From NCBI GenBank assembly GCA_965249735.1, contig CBDFMS010000017.1:141590-205589 (forward strand): a DNA stretch of 64,000 nucleotides, given 5' to 3'. This document shows positions 26,269-34,513 of the stretch, one piece after another. The stretch comes from JANQSS01 sp965249735. GTDB lineage: Bacteria; Bacteroidota; Bacteroidia; Chitinophagales; Saprospiraceae. The notes beneath the pieces were generated by a model, which was not told the DNA's origin, searched no databases, and saw nothing but the letters and a program-made list of their open reading frames with translations. The position numbers and the translations under genes are program-made. Numbering within the stretch: position 1 is the first letter of the stretch; each line of letters begins with the position of its first letter.

Positions 26269-27753
26269 ATGGAAACATTACTTACCAAATCAAAAGCCAA
26301 AGTCAGGCTTGACGGAATCACCTTTGACGACGTCTTACTCATTCCCGGATATTCTGACGTATTGCCCAGAGAAGTAGACATTTCTACTTACATCACGCGC
26401 AACATTAGCATCAATGTGCCTATCGTCTCGGCCGCCATGGATACTGTCACTGACAAACGATTGGCCATCGCCATTGCACGACAGGGTGGGATAGGTATTA
26501 TTCATAAAAACATGAGCATCCTGGATCAAGCCGAACAGGTACGCACGGTAAAACGATCGGAAAGTGGCATGATCATCGATCCGGTTACCTTAGGGCCAAA
26601 TCATGCGGTGTTTGAAGCGCGTGAATTGATGAGGAAATTTAAAATAGGTGGAATACCCATTATAAATGAACAGAACGTTCTTGTCGGAATATTAACAAAT
26701 AGAGACCTGAGGTTTGAAACTGATAGTAATCGGCCAATCCATGAGTTAATGACAGCTCAAAACCTGATTACAACAACTGCCCCCACATCCCTCGACCAGG
26801 CTAAAGAAATTCTTCAGGAACATCGAATAGAAAAATTGCCTGTGGTTGATGACGCATTCAAACTTGTTGGGTTGATTACCTACAAGGATATCATGAAGCT
26901 CGAAAACTTCCCGATAGCCTGCAAGGATCACTTAGGACGACTACGTGTAGGAGCTGCAGTGGGCGTTACGAAAGATACTATGGAGCGAATCGAAGCCCTT
27001 GTTAAGGTAGGAGCTGATGTTATCTGTGTCGATACGGCACATGGACATTCAGCAGGCGTTCTTCGTGCCATAACGGAGATACGTAATGCATATCCAGAAT
27101 TACAGCTCGTCGGTGGAAACGTTGCCACCGGAGCAGGTGCCAAAGCATTAGTTGAAGCCGGAGTCGATGGCGTTAAAGTAGGTGTAGGACCGGGATCTAT
27201 CTGCACTACCCGGGTGGTTGCAGGTGTGGGAGTCCCTCAATTGACTGCAATCAGAGAAGCAGCCATGGGAATAGAAGGATCAGGTGTTCCAATCATTGCT
27301 GATGGAGGGATTCGGTTTACAGGTGACATTGCCAAGGCCATAGCCGGCGGTGCAAGTTGTGTCATGGCAGGTTCCCTCTTTGCGGGTGTCGAAGAAGCAC
27401 CGGGAGAGACCGTCATCTTCGAGGGTCGGAAATTTAAGATCTATCGTGGAATGGGTTCATTGGGAGCAATGGAATTAGGATCTAAAGACCGTTATTTCCA
27501 GGATGCTGAGGAAGATCTGAAGAAACTGGTACCTGAAGGTATTGAAGGCCGCGTGCCATTTAAAGGCAGCCTGGCTGAAGTCATGGTGCAGTACATCGGG
27601 GGATTACGAGCAGGAATGGGATACTGTGGTGCAGCAACCATACAAGATCTACAACAGGCAGAATTTGTTAAAATCTCATCTGCCTCGGTTGCCGAATCAC
27701 ATCCGCATGATGTTACGATCACAAAAGAATCACCAAATTATAGTAAGCGATAA
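26269..27753 (+). CDS. guaB: Inosine-5'-monophosphate dehydrogenase
   Basis: A 494-residue IMPDH (EC 1.1.1.205), the NAD-dependent first step from IMP to GMP. The start ATG at 26269 gives METLLTKSKAKVRLDGITFDDVLLIPGYSDVLP, a normal N-terminus; an in-frame ATG at 26227 lies in the divergent lipoprotein gene and is rejected. Two CBS domains occupy about residues 95-210. The catalytic Cys312 sits in GPGSICTTRVVAG, and the YRGMGSLGAM flap follows. The 3' end overlaps the start of the downstream DNA glycosylase gene by about 45 bp. Confidence 0.96.
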   Translation: METLLTKSKAKVRLDGITFDDVLLIPGYSDVLPREVDISTYITRNISINVPIVSAAMDTVTDKRLAIAIARQGGIGIIHKNMSILDQAEQVRTVKRSESGMIIDPVTLGPNHAVFEARELMRKFKIGGIPIINEQNVLVGILTNRDLRFETDSNRPIHELMTAQNLITTTAPTSLDQAKEILQEHRIEKLPVVDDAFKLVGLITYKDIMKLENFPIACKDHLGRLRVGAAVGVTKDTMERIEALVKVGADVICVDTAHGHSAGVLRAITEIRNAYPELQLVGGNVATGAGAKALVEAGVDGVKVGVGPGSICTTRVVAGVGVPQLTAIREAAMGIEGSGVPIIADGGIRFTGDIAKAIAGGASCVMAGSLFAGVEEAPGETVIFEGRKFKIYRGMGSLGAMELGSKDRYFQDAEEDLKKLVPEGIEGRVPFKGSLAEVMVQYIGGLRAGMGYCGAATIQDLQQAEFVKISSASVAESHPHDVTITKESPNYSKR

Positions 27754-28336
27754 TTCATTCAACAGGCGATTTTTTGAAGAGCGCGATGTAGTAGACATTG
27801 CTCGTGAACTCATTGGTGCCCGAATTGAATCCCATATTCAGGAAAATTTTACTTCCGGGATCATTGTCGAGACTGAAGCATATAAAGCCCCTAAGGATAA
27901 AGCCAGCCATGCGTACAATTACCGGCGGACCGAACGAACAGAAACGATGTACGGAAAAGGCGGACTAGCTTATGTATACCTCTGTTACGGTATTCATCAT
28001 TTATTTAATGTCGTCACGGGTCCGGAAAACACTCCACATGCTGTACTTATTCGAGCTGTAGTGCCTGTTACAGGTCTGGATATTATGTATCAGCGAAGAA
28101 ATATAAAAAGCCTAAAACAATTGACCAATGGACCGGGTAAATGGACACAGGCTTTTGGTATTACAACGCAGTTTACAGGCATCGACCTATTGGATCAAAA
28201 TAGCCAAATAAAAATCTACCCTTCTCCATCAAAAATAAATTCGAATAAAATAATAGAAACGCCCAGGATAGGAATTGATTATGCCGAAGAATGGATTGAC
28301 ATGCCATGGCGTTTTCTTCTGAAAGAATTAGCATAG
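27707..28336 (+). CDS. 3-methyladenine DNA glycosylase (AAG/MPG family)
   Basis: About 209 residues in the AAG fold (EC 3.2.2.21), which excises alkylated purines. Landmarks are LIGARI, the catalytic-region VETEAYKAPKDKASHAYNYRRTERTETMYGKGG, AYVYLCYGIHHLFNVVTG, HAVLIRA, and NGPGKWTQAFGI. The N-terminal 47 bp overlap guaB in another frame. The ATG pair at 27707/27710 is the nearest start that keeps the full fold, and a start further upstream would lie deeper inside guaB. The overlap suggests translational coupling to guaB. Confidence 0.88.
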   Translation: MMLRSQKNHQIIVSDNSFNRRFFEERDVVDIARELIGARIESHIQENFTSGIIVETEAYKAPKDKASHAYNYRRTERTETMYGKGGLAYVYLCYGIHHLFNVVTGPENTPHAVLIRAVVPVTGLDIMYQRRNIKSLKQLTNGPGKWTQAFGITTQFTGIDLLDQNSQIKIYPSPSKINSNKIIETPRIGIDYAEEWIDMPWRFLLKELA

Positions 28337-28358
28337 CGCAATTCGTCTTTATTTCTAT

Positions 28359-28457
28359 TTAATATTTATGTTTTCCCACATTTCAACCGTTCTTTTTTAA
28401 GTACTTGTCACCATTCATTGCACCAGACTGTTTAATTTGGACATCCAAGTTATTTCT
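28359..28457 (-). pseudogene. Decayed 3' end of a CMD-family gene (paralogue of 29675-30280)
   Basis: On the - strand the bases read GDKYLKKNG, a stop where the intact gene has Trp (TGA for TGG), then NVGKHKY and a stop. The intact neighbour ends GDKYLRKNGWNVGKHKYNL. Similarity extends more weakly upstream (NRNNLDVQIKQSGAMN against NRWNDSMGTQLEGPAADD). Only the last ~35 codons remain. The fragment abuts the end of the membrane protein gene at 28478. Confidence 0.75.
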
Positions 28458-28477
28458 ATTATCATATTTGACCCATT

Positions 28478-29671
28478 CTATTGCCAATTTACAAGTGTTT
28501 TACCAAAAACGTACAATTCATATATATAATAGAAACCCGATAAAATATGCATTATTAATATGATAGTGGTTACCCATACTCCAAGATTTCTGAGATTATC
28601 GCTTAGGTTAGATTCACTTAGCCATTTCCCATATTCAAAAATACTAAAAACAAATAAAAGTGTGAGGCCAATTAAGTATCCTCCAATCCAATTGGCTGAA
28701 GTTATGATTTCACCCGTGATAGAATATTCAGCGAAAAGTGCAAATTGCAACATGCCGATAAACATAGTGATACATGCAATTATAAAATATTGGTTTTTAA
28801 TCACCTGCTTAAAGCGAAAAGCAAGTATGGTTATAGGAAATGCCAGGGCGAGTAGAATGGAAATACCCACATTCGGAGTAAACATACGCCATATTCTTAA
28901 AAAATCAATTTCATGTGTTCTTATCCCTTGCCTGCTATTTTCGAAGTCAAATGATAGAAACTGATAGCACAGTAAAATTATCGATGGAAGGGCCATCAAG
29001 AAGATTTTCCAATATAAAGAAAACTCTCGTGTAAATCTGACAATTATATATAATCCTATTGCAGGAAAGAAAATTAAAACAAAGGTGCCCTTTATAAAAA
29101 CACTCAATAGAAGTACCAGAGAAATGACACCAGTATATTTCCAAGAATTTTGTTTTGCCTTATCCTCTAGAAATCTAATCATCATAAAAAATCCTAAAAC
29201 AGCAAGTGCCTTAATGGCAATTACTGTTGCATTGTGATACATAATTGGACTTCCCTGCCCAAAATAAACAGAGCTATTGAAAAATGGCAGATATATGGCA
29301 CCGACAGTCATACACATCACGGTTAAACCAATTACCTGGATCGTTGATAATTGTGGAAGTAATCTTTTGAATACAAAATGAATTGTCCATGCATTTAAGG
29401 TCACGAACATTCCCAAAATCAGACTAGCCGAGACCTCATAAGAAAGCCCAGTAAGTACTTTAAAAAACCAAAGAAGATAGAAAAACCCCAAATGCGGAAC
29501 ATGCGTAACGCCTTCAGACAATGACTTAGCAAAACCAACCTGCAATTTTATCGTGGTACTTCCGACCACCATGCGATCAATCAACAAACAACTGAGTCCA
29601 AAAAGTACACCATAGAAACATATAACTTGCAGGTATGAAATTATTTTCTGAGAATGAGCCATAGCATTCAA
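28478..29671 (-). CDS. Polytopic membrane protein, glycosyltransferase-like, unknown
   Basis: About 397 residues (or 394 from the ATG at 29662) with ten or more hydrophobic segments spread over the chain and short basic loops. The overall layout (first TM, then a luminal loop with VGSTTIKLQVGFAKSLSEGVTHVPHLGFF) recalls the GT-C fold of lipid-linked glycosyltransferases. I see no diagnostic DD/DE motif in the first loop, so no activity is assigned. It starts 3 bp after the CMD-family gene stop, and its other end meets the remnant of a second CMD copy, suggesting insertion into a duplicated locus. Confidence 0.65.
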   Translation of the reverse strand: MNAMAHSQKIISYLQVICFYGVLFGLSCLLIDRMVVGSTTIKLQVGFAKSLSEGVTHVPHLGFFYLLWFFKVLTGLSYEVSASLILGMFVTLNAWTIHFVFKRLLPQLSTIQVIGLTVMCMTVGAIYLPFFNSSVYFGQGSPIMYHNATVIAIKALAVLGFFMMIRFLEDKAKQNSWKYTGVISLVLLLSVFIKGTFVLIFFPAIGLYIIVRFTREFSLYWKIFLMALPSIILLCYQFLSFDFENSRQGIRTHEIDFLRIWRMFTPNVGISILLALAFPITILAFRFKQVIKNQYFIIACITMFIGMLQFALFAEYSITGEIITSANWIGGYLIGLTLLFVFSIFEYGKWLSESNLSDNLRNLGVWVTTIILIMHILSGFYYIYELYVFGKTLVNWQ

Positions 29672-29674
29672 ATG

Positions 29675-30280
29675 TCATAAATTATATTTATGTTTTCCCA
29701 CATTCCAACCGTTCTTTCTTAAATACTTGTCGCCATCATCTGCAGCAGGTCCTTCCAATTGTGTTCCCATACTATCATTCCATCTATTTAAATATCCAAA
29801 TAGAGCCACTACACCTAATATTTCCACAATTTCTCCTTCATCCCAGTGCAACCTCAAATTATCGGCAATTTTATCATCTACCGCGTTTGGTATTTGAGAA
29901 GCAGCTATTGCGAAATCAAATACTGCCTGTTCGGCCTCGGAAAATGCGGGGTACGATCGATATTCCCAGATATTATTCAATTTATCTTGTTCGGAGCCAT
30001 ATCGCTCTGCCGCACGGATCGCATGGGCTTCACAATATCTGCACCCGGCAGTCTTACTCGCCAAGTAGGCCAAAAGACGCTTTAGAGAACTGGAGACACG
30101 GCCTTTGTTTTCCATCACGGCCTTATTCATTTCTAGAAATGCAGCTGATATCCGGGGTCTATGCATCATCGTGAACAAACTGTTAGGTGTAAAGCCCAAT
30201 GTCTCTTCGTAGAATTTTGCCATTTCTTGTGCGGCTTCCGTTGCATTTCGATCAAGTGGATATACCAAAGGTCGTTTCAT
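29675..30280 (-). CDS. Carboxymuconolactone decarboxylase (AhpD-like) family protein
   Basis: A 201-residue helical CMD-family protein. The signature KTAGCRYCEAHAIRAAERYG carries the CxxC pair and downstream His of AhpD-like peroxidase-associated proteins. The N-terminal region EETLGFTPNSLFTMMHRPRISAAF is typical of the uncharacterised alkylhydroperoxidase-related subgroup. A redox or peroxide-protection role is likely; the physiological partner is unknown. Its 3' end is partly duplicated at 28359-28457. Confidence 0.85.
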   Translation of the reverse strand: MKRPLVYPLDRNATEAAQEMAKFYEETLGFTPNSLFTMMHRPRISAAFLEMNKAVMENKGRVSSSLKRLLAYLASKTAGCRYCEAHAIRAAERYGSEQDKLNNIWEYRSYPAFSEAEQAVFDFAIAASQIPNAVDDKIADNLRLHWDEGEIVEILGVVALFGYLNRWNDSMGTQLEGPAADDGDKYLRKNGWNVGKHKYNL

Positions 30281-30429
30281 ATTTATTTTGTTTTATTAAG
30301 TATTGGTGGTGGTGGTAGACTTATTCTATTGGAATCAAATCCAAAATATTATTACCGGCTTAAAGTTAATCAACTAGAAATCAACTTATGGTTTGTTGAG
30401 CATGTTCTATGAGATGAAGCAAAATCGGA

Positions 30430-31677
30430 TCAAATTCCGTAAGCAATCACCCGATCATATGTCCCATGAAACGGTCGGTAATAGAGCACGACATGATATC
30501 GATTGTTTGCCCGGTTATCGAATCCTTCTGTTTGGCTATAGTCAAGCGGTTCACCCGGCATCTTGACAGCGTAAGAATAATCGTACACGCCTTGTTTTAG
30601 CATAACTTCTTTATAGAAAAGACTATTAATTTCATCGAATGCCATCAAGGAAGTGGAGTCTGCCGAAAAATTATTGAAGGCACCTAAAACATGAACATCT
30701 GCATCAGGAGGCGCATTAAAATAGTGCAGGGAAAACAATACATGAACATATTCGACTTCCCAATCATCGTTTAGCTGATCACTATTTGTAATAGCAAAAG
30801 CACCGTTAATATCATTGTCACTTCCAAATTTAATTTCATATCCCCGAAGTTCGTCCGTCTCCATCGTAACATTAATCCCATCTGAATAGGCCGCTATTTC
30901 ATGAATACGAAACCCGCGGGAATAAACTGTCCGCAAATCAGCCAGACGGTATTCCCGCATAGCAGGAAAAACGACACTGTTGTGTTGGTCAAAAAATAAT
31001 TGTTCACGAAATACCCTACGAGGACGAATAGAATCAATTATTGTATTCCAATTTTGATTTTGAATAACTGAAGCACTCACCGAATTCATTGGATCATCTA
31101 AACCAATATTTTTAATTCCAACAGCAAAAGACAATTCATGATGAGAATCGAAAAACCCTTGTCTCGTAGAACGAAAAATATCGGCATAAGTAAAATTTAC
31201 ATTTGTTTCATAGACTACAAATCGTAAATGCATCAAAACCTCATCCTGATTGTCACGATCCCAAATCTTTAGAATAAAATTTCCACTGATCTTCCATTTT
31301 ATATCGTTGTTTGGCAATATCATGCGATAGTGCATATAGTCGGTATAGGTGCCACGAGAAGAAGAGAAATCAGATAAGGTACTGTTGTCAAACCCATCCA
31401 GATATTCGTAGATACTGATGTTTGAAGGTGTCCAATCGCGATTACAATGAATGATGGTGTACTCTAAATCCCGAATGTATTCACCGATGTCATCAAACTC
31501 CACCATCAATGCACCATATTGTGGTATGAATGGCATTGCGAATGGATCTCCAATCGGATGGATGGTTACACTTTTAATTTCGGGATTAAAGATTTCATGT
31601 TGATATACTTGAGCATGTCCGACGAAAGGTGTCAGATAAAATAATACAAGCATCGTGAAGGCATAGAATTTATGCAT
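30430..31677 (-). CDS. DUF5103 protein, type IX secretion system plug protein
   Basis: A 415-residue exported protein with signal peptide MHKFYAFTMLVLFYLTPFVGHAQ. The DUF5103 segment FDDIGEYIRDLEYTIIHCNRDWTPSNISIYEYLDGFDN is present, and a carbohydrate-binding-like beta domain lies in the C-terminal third (HYFNAPPDADVHVLGAFNNF). Family members plug the periplasmic side of the SprA translocon, as seen for the Plug protein in Flavobacterium. It fits the T9SS cargo in the window (23548-25815 and 39596-42214). It is not in an obvious operon. Confidence 0.87.
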   Translation of the reverse strand: MHKFYAFTMLVLFYLTPFVGHAQVYQHEIFNPEIKSVTIHPIGDPFAMPFIPQYGALMVEFDDIGEYIRDLEYTIIHCNRDWTPSNISIYEYLDGFDNSTLSDFSSSRGTYTDYMHYRMILPNNDIKWKISGNFILKIWDRDNQDEVLMHLRFVVYETNVNFTYADIFRSTRQGFFDSHHELSFAVGIKNIGLDDPMNSVSASVIQNQNWNTIIDSIRPRRVFREQLFFDQHNSVVFPAMREYRLADLRTVYSRGFRIHEIAAYSDGINVTMETDELRGYEIKFGSDNDINGAFAITNSDQLNDDWEVEYVHVLFSLHYFNAPPDADVHVLGAFNNFSADSTSLMAFDEINSLFYKEVMLKQGVYDYSYAVKMPGEPLDYSQTEGFDNRANNRYHVVLYYRPFHGTYDRVIAYGI

Positions 31678-31752
31678 ATTCGAATTATAAACCGGATTAG
31701 CTTAGTGCACTGTTCATTCTTTCAGTTGAATAACGAAATTTTAACAGCATGA

Positions 31753-32238
31753 TCAATCTGGAATAGAGGTGTATAGTTGTTGAGCTTGTTCTTGAGTCAA
31801 TTTGCTCATGTATTGGTTTTGGAATACGATCTGCTTACCTCCTTGAATTTTGACCTTTCGAAAACCAAATACGGAATGTAGTGAATCAATCGTAATCTTA
31901 TAAACAAATCCATTGTTATCCGATTGAACAAAATCGGAGAAATATCGACCCTTTTTAATTAAATTTTCAAGCTCAGTCTTTACTTCACCGACGTCGGGTG
32001 AAGTTGCATCAAGTACTAGAACATTCATCCCGTATCCACGCGGACCTGTAAGTTTAAATTCTTCACTCCCAGAAAAAGGAGAACGCGTGACCTCGATATC
32101 TGCTGGGGCCATGATTTTTACAGGTAATCCATATTGCATCAAGTCAGTCTCTTTCCACTTCGATGTCGGATCGTTCGAACACCCTGTCATAAAGATCAGT
32201 ATCAATACAAAGGCCTGCAACAGTCTAATGCTATTCAT
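31753..32238 (-). CDS. Hypothetical lipoprotein
   Basis: A 161-residue predicted lipoprotein: MNSIRLLQAFVLILIFMTGC has lipobox FMTGC, and the mature part is a mixed alpha/beta domain (VKIMAPADIEVTRSPFSG, GYGMNVLVLDATSPDV). I recognise no family. I chose ATG 32238 over GTG 32244 because the GTG lies within the preceding -7 box region. The gene appears monocistronic. Confidence 0.65.
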   Translation of the reverse strand: MNSIRLLQAFVLILIFMTGCSNDPTSKWKETDLMQYGLPVKIMAPADIEVTRSPFSGSEEFKLTGPRGYGMNVLVLDATSPDVGEVKTELENLIKKGRYFSDFVQSDNNGFVYKITIDSLHSVFGFRKVKIQGGKQIVFQNQYMSKLTQEQAQQLYTSIPD

Positions 32239-32243
32239 GAACA

Positions 32244-32251
32244 CAAAAGTA
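32244..32251 (-). promoter_or_regulatory. -7 box TACTTTTG 5 nt before the hypothetical lipoprotein ATG
   Basis: - strand TACTTTTG, 5 nt, ATG at 32238. It overlaps the alternative GTG start. Confidence 0.45.
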
Positions 32252-32492
32252 CGTCATTAAACCAAAAAGAGCAGTGGTAATGCCATTGCCTTTCTATGGC
32301 ATCTGGAGTCGGTCAAGAAATATTTGACCAAAGGCATTCAGTTTAGAACATCGCATACCAAAGAATAAACTGCCCAACATAGAAATTTAGCTCTACTGGC
32401 AGAAACAAGGTTGTTCCACAATGCTATAAAATGGTCGATCTGGTATCACAGGATTGCCTATGGCCAGTCTTGTTAGAATCAGGAATAAAGAT

Positions 32493-33104
32493 CTATCGCT
32501 TCTTTTTAATCGTGCAGCCGATCGCTTTTGTCATAGATGGATCTGGTTCTTTTCCGCTTTCAAGAGCCATAATGGCATTTTCCAGATATTTTTCTTTAAC
32601 GGCGTCCGGATCTTCATGATTGTCGTCAATAGCGCCAATATAACGTACGATTCGTCCATCATCCAGCAGGAAAACATGTGGCGTTCGGGTAGCACCATAT
32701 TGTGGATAAATTTTTTGGTCTTCATCCATGAGGTACGGGAAATTGAATCCTTTTTCTTCAGCCCGCACAATCATGGCTTCAAATCCATCCTTTGGTTGTA
32801 CCTCAGGATCATTAGGATTAATTGCGATAACCGGATAGCCCCTGGGAGCATATTTCTCGTTCAGATCTATGAGCCGATCTTCATACATAACGGCAAATGG
32901 ACAATGGTTGCAAGTAAAGACAACGATATATCCACTCACATCTGCAAAATCACTCAACGACACATATGACCCGTCGACATTTTTTAATTTGAAATCTGTT
33001 GCTTTATCACCAATTTCATAACCTGTAGATGCAGGAAAAAAAGCACATAAGAAAACGGTTGAGAGGATCAATGCCAAAGACGACAATTTAGTAATGAGTT
33101 TCAT
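32493..33104 (-). CDS. Thioredoxin-fold redoxin, exported
   Basis: 203 residues with an N-terminal signal sequence (about 1-27). The AhpC/TSA-Redoxin fold has active site C65-N-H-C68 in VVFTCNHCPF, followed by a conserved cis-Pro region (ATRTPHVFLLDDG). Such CNHC redoxins are periplasmic thiol proteins of uncertain substrate, distinct from 1-Cys peroxiredoxins. It begins 1 bp after the stop of the TlpA-like gene (33106-33624), so the two thiol proteins are coexpressed. Confidence 0.85.
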   Translation of the reverse strand: MKLITKLSSLALILSTVFLCAFFPASTGYEIGDKATDFKLKNVDGSYVSLSDFADVSGYIVVFTCNHCPFAVMYEDRLIDLNEKYAPRGYPVIAINPNDPEVQPKDGFEAMIVRAEEKGFNFPYLMDEDQKIYPQYGATRTPHVFLLDDGRIVRYIGAIDDNHEDPDAVKEKYLENAIMALESGKEPDPSMTKAIGCTIKKKR

Positions 33105-33105
33105 A

Positions 33106-33624
33106 TTATAATTTTTGTAAAGTTGAAATAGTATTTTTCAATGTGCGATAATCCGCGTATTTCCCTTCATCAAATATCGTACTGTCTCCGGAAATAAACC
33201 AGGTACCGGGGATGGCTCCAGACCATTTTGGCGAAACACGGTCAATCCATGTGTTTGATTTAGGATCACTCAATAAAATTACCTCAGATTTAATATTTTT
33301 CTTTTTTAGAAATGGAATCAGTTGGCTATCTATCGCCCGCTTAAAATCAAGACTAACTAAAATCACCTTAACATCATCATCTTTAAAATCCCGGTTAGCG
33401 TATTCAAAATAATGCAATTCTTCTACACAAGGAATACACCAGGTGGCCCAAAAATTAACTACGAGCATTTTTTCATCCTGGGATTTAAGATAGGACTCCA
33501 ATTCATCAAAATCCATCACAGGCACCTCAACTTCATTCGGTTTGTCGACAGCCAGTTCCTGGCTATACAACCCCCTTGACCACAAAGAAAAAAGCACCAT
33601 CGATATCGTAATGAATCTAATCAT
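33106..33624 (-). CDS. TlpA-like thiol-disulfide oxidoreductase
   Basis: A 172-residue exported thioredoxin-like protein with N-terminal signal peptide (to about residue 21) and active site C63-I-P-C66 in NFWATWCIPCVEEL. A cis-Pro region SGAIPGTWFIS is present. It resembles TlpA/ResA reductases used for cytochrome c maturation or for keeping periplasmic thiols reduced. The paired downstream redoxin (CNHC) could be its electron acceptor; that is inference from adjacency. Confidence 0.86.
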   Translation of the reverse strand: MIRFITISMVLFSLWSRGLYSQELAVDKPNEVEVPVMDFDELESYLKSQDEKMLVVNFWATWCIPCVEELHYFEYANRDFKDDDVKVILVSLDFKRAIDSQLIPFLKKKNIKSEVILLSDPKSNTWIDRVSPKWSGAIPGTWFISGDSTIFDEGKYADYRTLKNTISTLQKL

Positions 33625-33632
33625 ATTGCGCG

Positions 33633-33640
33633 CAAAAATA
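33633..33640 (-). promoter_or_regulatory. -7 box TATTTTTG 8 nt before the TlpA-like gene
   Basis: Perfect TAnnTTTG on the - strand, leaving room for a leader of only about 0-4 nt. Confidence 0.4.
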
Positions 33641-33793
33641 AATTATCTAAAGTAAATGACAGTACAACAACGCTCAATCACGCTGATTTCAATACAAATT
33701 TCACCGATATTTAAGTTAAATAATCCTTAAAGATTTGAATTCGACGCTCGAAATGAATTCAATGGATTGGTCTGATTTCAACACATCAGAAGT

Positions 33794-34417
33794 CTACTTA
33801 CTTTTAGCAGGCATGGTGCCAAATATAAAATCCCATAAAGGAGAGGAAACTCCATATGCCTTCGTATTGTCCTGATAATGATGAACGCTATGATGTAACC
33901 ACAATCCTTTTAAAAAGGAAGGAGGCTTAAATGCGTGCATGGAATAGTGCATAAAGGAGTATAGTAAATAACCTAAAAAGAAGCCCGGAAAAAATGCCCA
34001 GGTAATCTCAGGATGTCCGATAATCCAAAAGAACACAAAGAAAATCGAAAATAATATTGTTGCCAATATGAGTCCGGGGACCGGAGGCATTAACAATCGC
34101 TCTTTGTCGCGGGGATAGGTATGATGTGAGCCATGGACTACGAAATGGAATCGTTTGGTCCATTCTGCGTCAGTGATATAGTGAAACAAGTACCGATGTA
34201 AAAAGTATTCAGCGAACGTCCAGAAAAAGAAAGCAAACCCAAACCACGCGAAAGTTGCTCCAACTGAAAGACCTTTTATATAGATCGCTACATACAGTAG
34301 TGCTGCAATACACGGACCATAGACCACCACACTCATCAGTGGTGTCGTCTTAGTCAAGGATTCCAGAAAATTGCTCTTGAATATTCGAGCTTGACCTTTT
34401 GCAAATGTATCTCCCAT
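33794..34417 (-). CDS. Fatty acid hydroxylase / sterol desaturase family, FA2H-like
   Basis: A 207-residue di-iron membrane enzyme with hydrophobic segments around 28-50, 55-75, 117-135 and 140-158. The His boxes are H74-RYLF-H79, H95-GS-HH99, H157-YSM-H161 and HHSVHH at 175-180. This order and spacing matches the Scs7/FA2H type that 2-hydroxylates acyl chains, rather than sterol C4/C5 enzymes. In Bacteroidota a sphingolipid or ornithine-lipid acyl chain is a reasonable substrate, but that is inference. No cytochrome b5 domain is present. Confidence 0.83.
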   Translation of the reverse strand: MGDTFAKGQARIFKSNFLESLTKTTPLMSVVVYGPCIAALLYVAIYIKGLSVGATFAWFGFAFFFWTFAEYFLHRYLFHYITDAEWTKRFHFVVHGSHHTYPRDKERLLMPPVPGLILATILFSIFFVFFWIIGHPEITWAFFPGFFLGYLLYSFMHYSMHAFKPPSFLKGLWLHHSVHHYQDNTKAYGVSSPLWDFIFGTMPAKSK

Positions 34418-34447
34418 GGCTTTAATGGTTACTCATAAAATAGACCG

Positions 34448-34455
34448 CAAAAATA
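34448..34455 (-). promoter_or_regulatory. -7 box TATTTTTG upstream of the fatty acid hydroxylase gene
   Basis: Perfect TAnnTTTG on the - strand, 30 nt before the ATG at 34417. Confidence 0.4.
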
Positions 34456-34513
34456 AGCATTATCCACTTACAAGTTGTCCTTTAAAGCTGAAACATGATC
34501 CGAATTAAATGGT

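Noticed and set aside
32454..32969. 171-codon + strand frame opposite the redoxin gene
   Set aside because: Aromatic-rich shadow of the CNHC redoxin, with no motif of its own.
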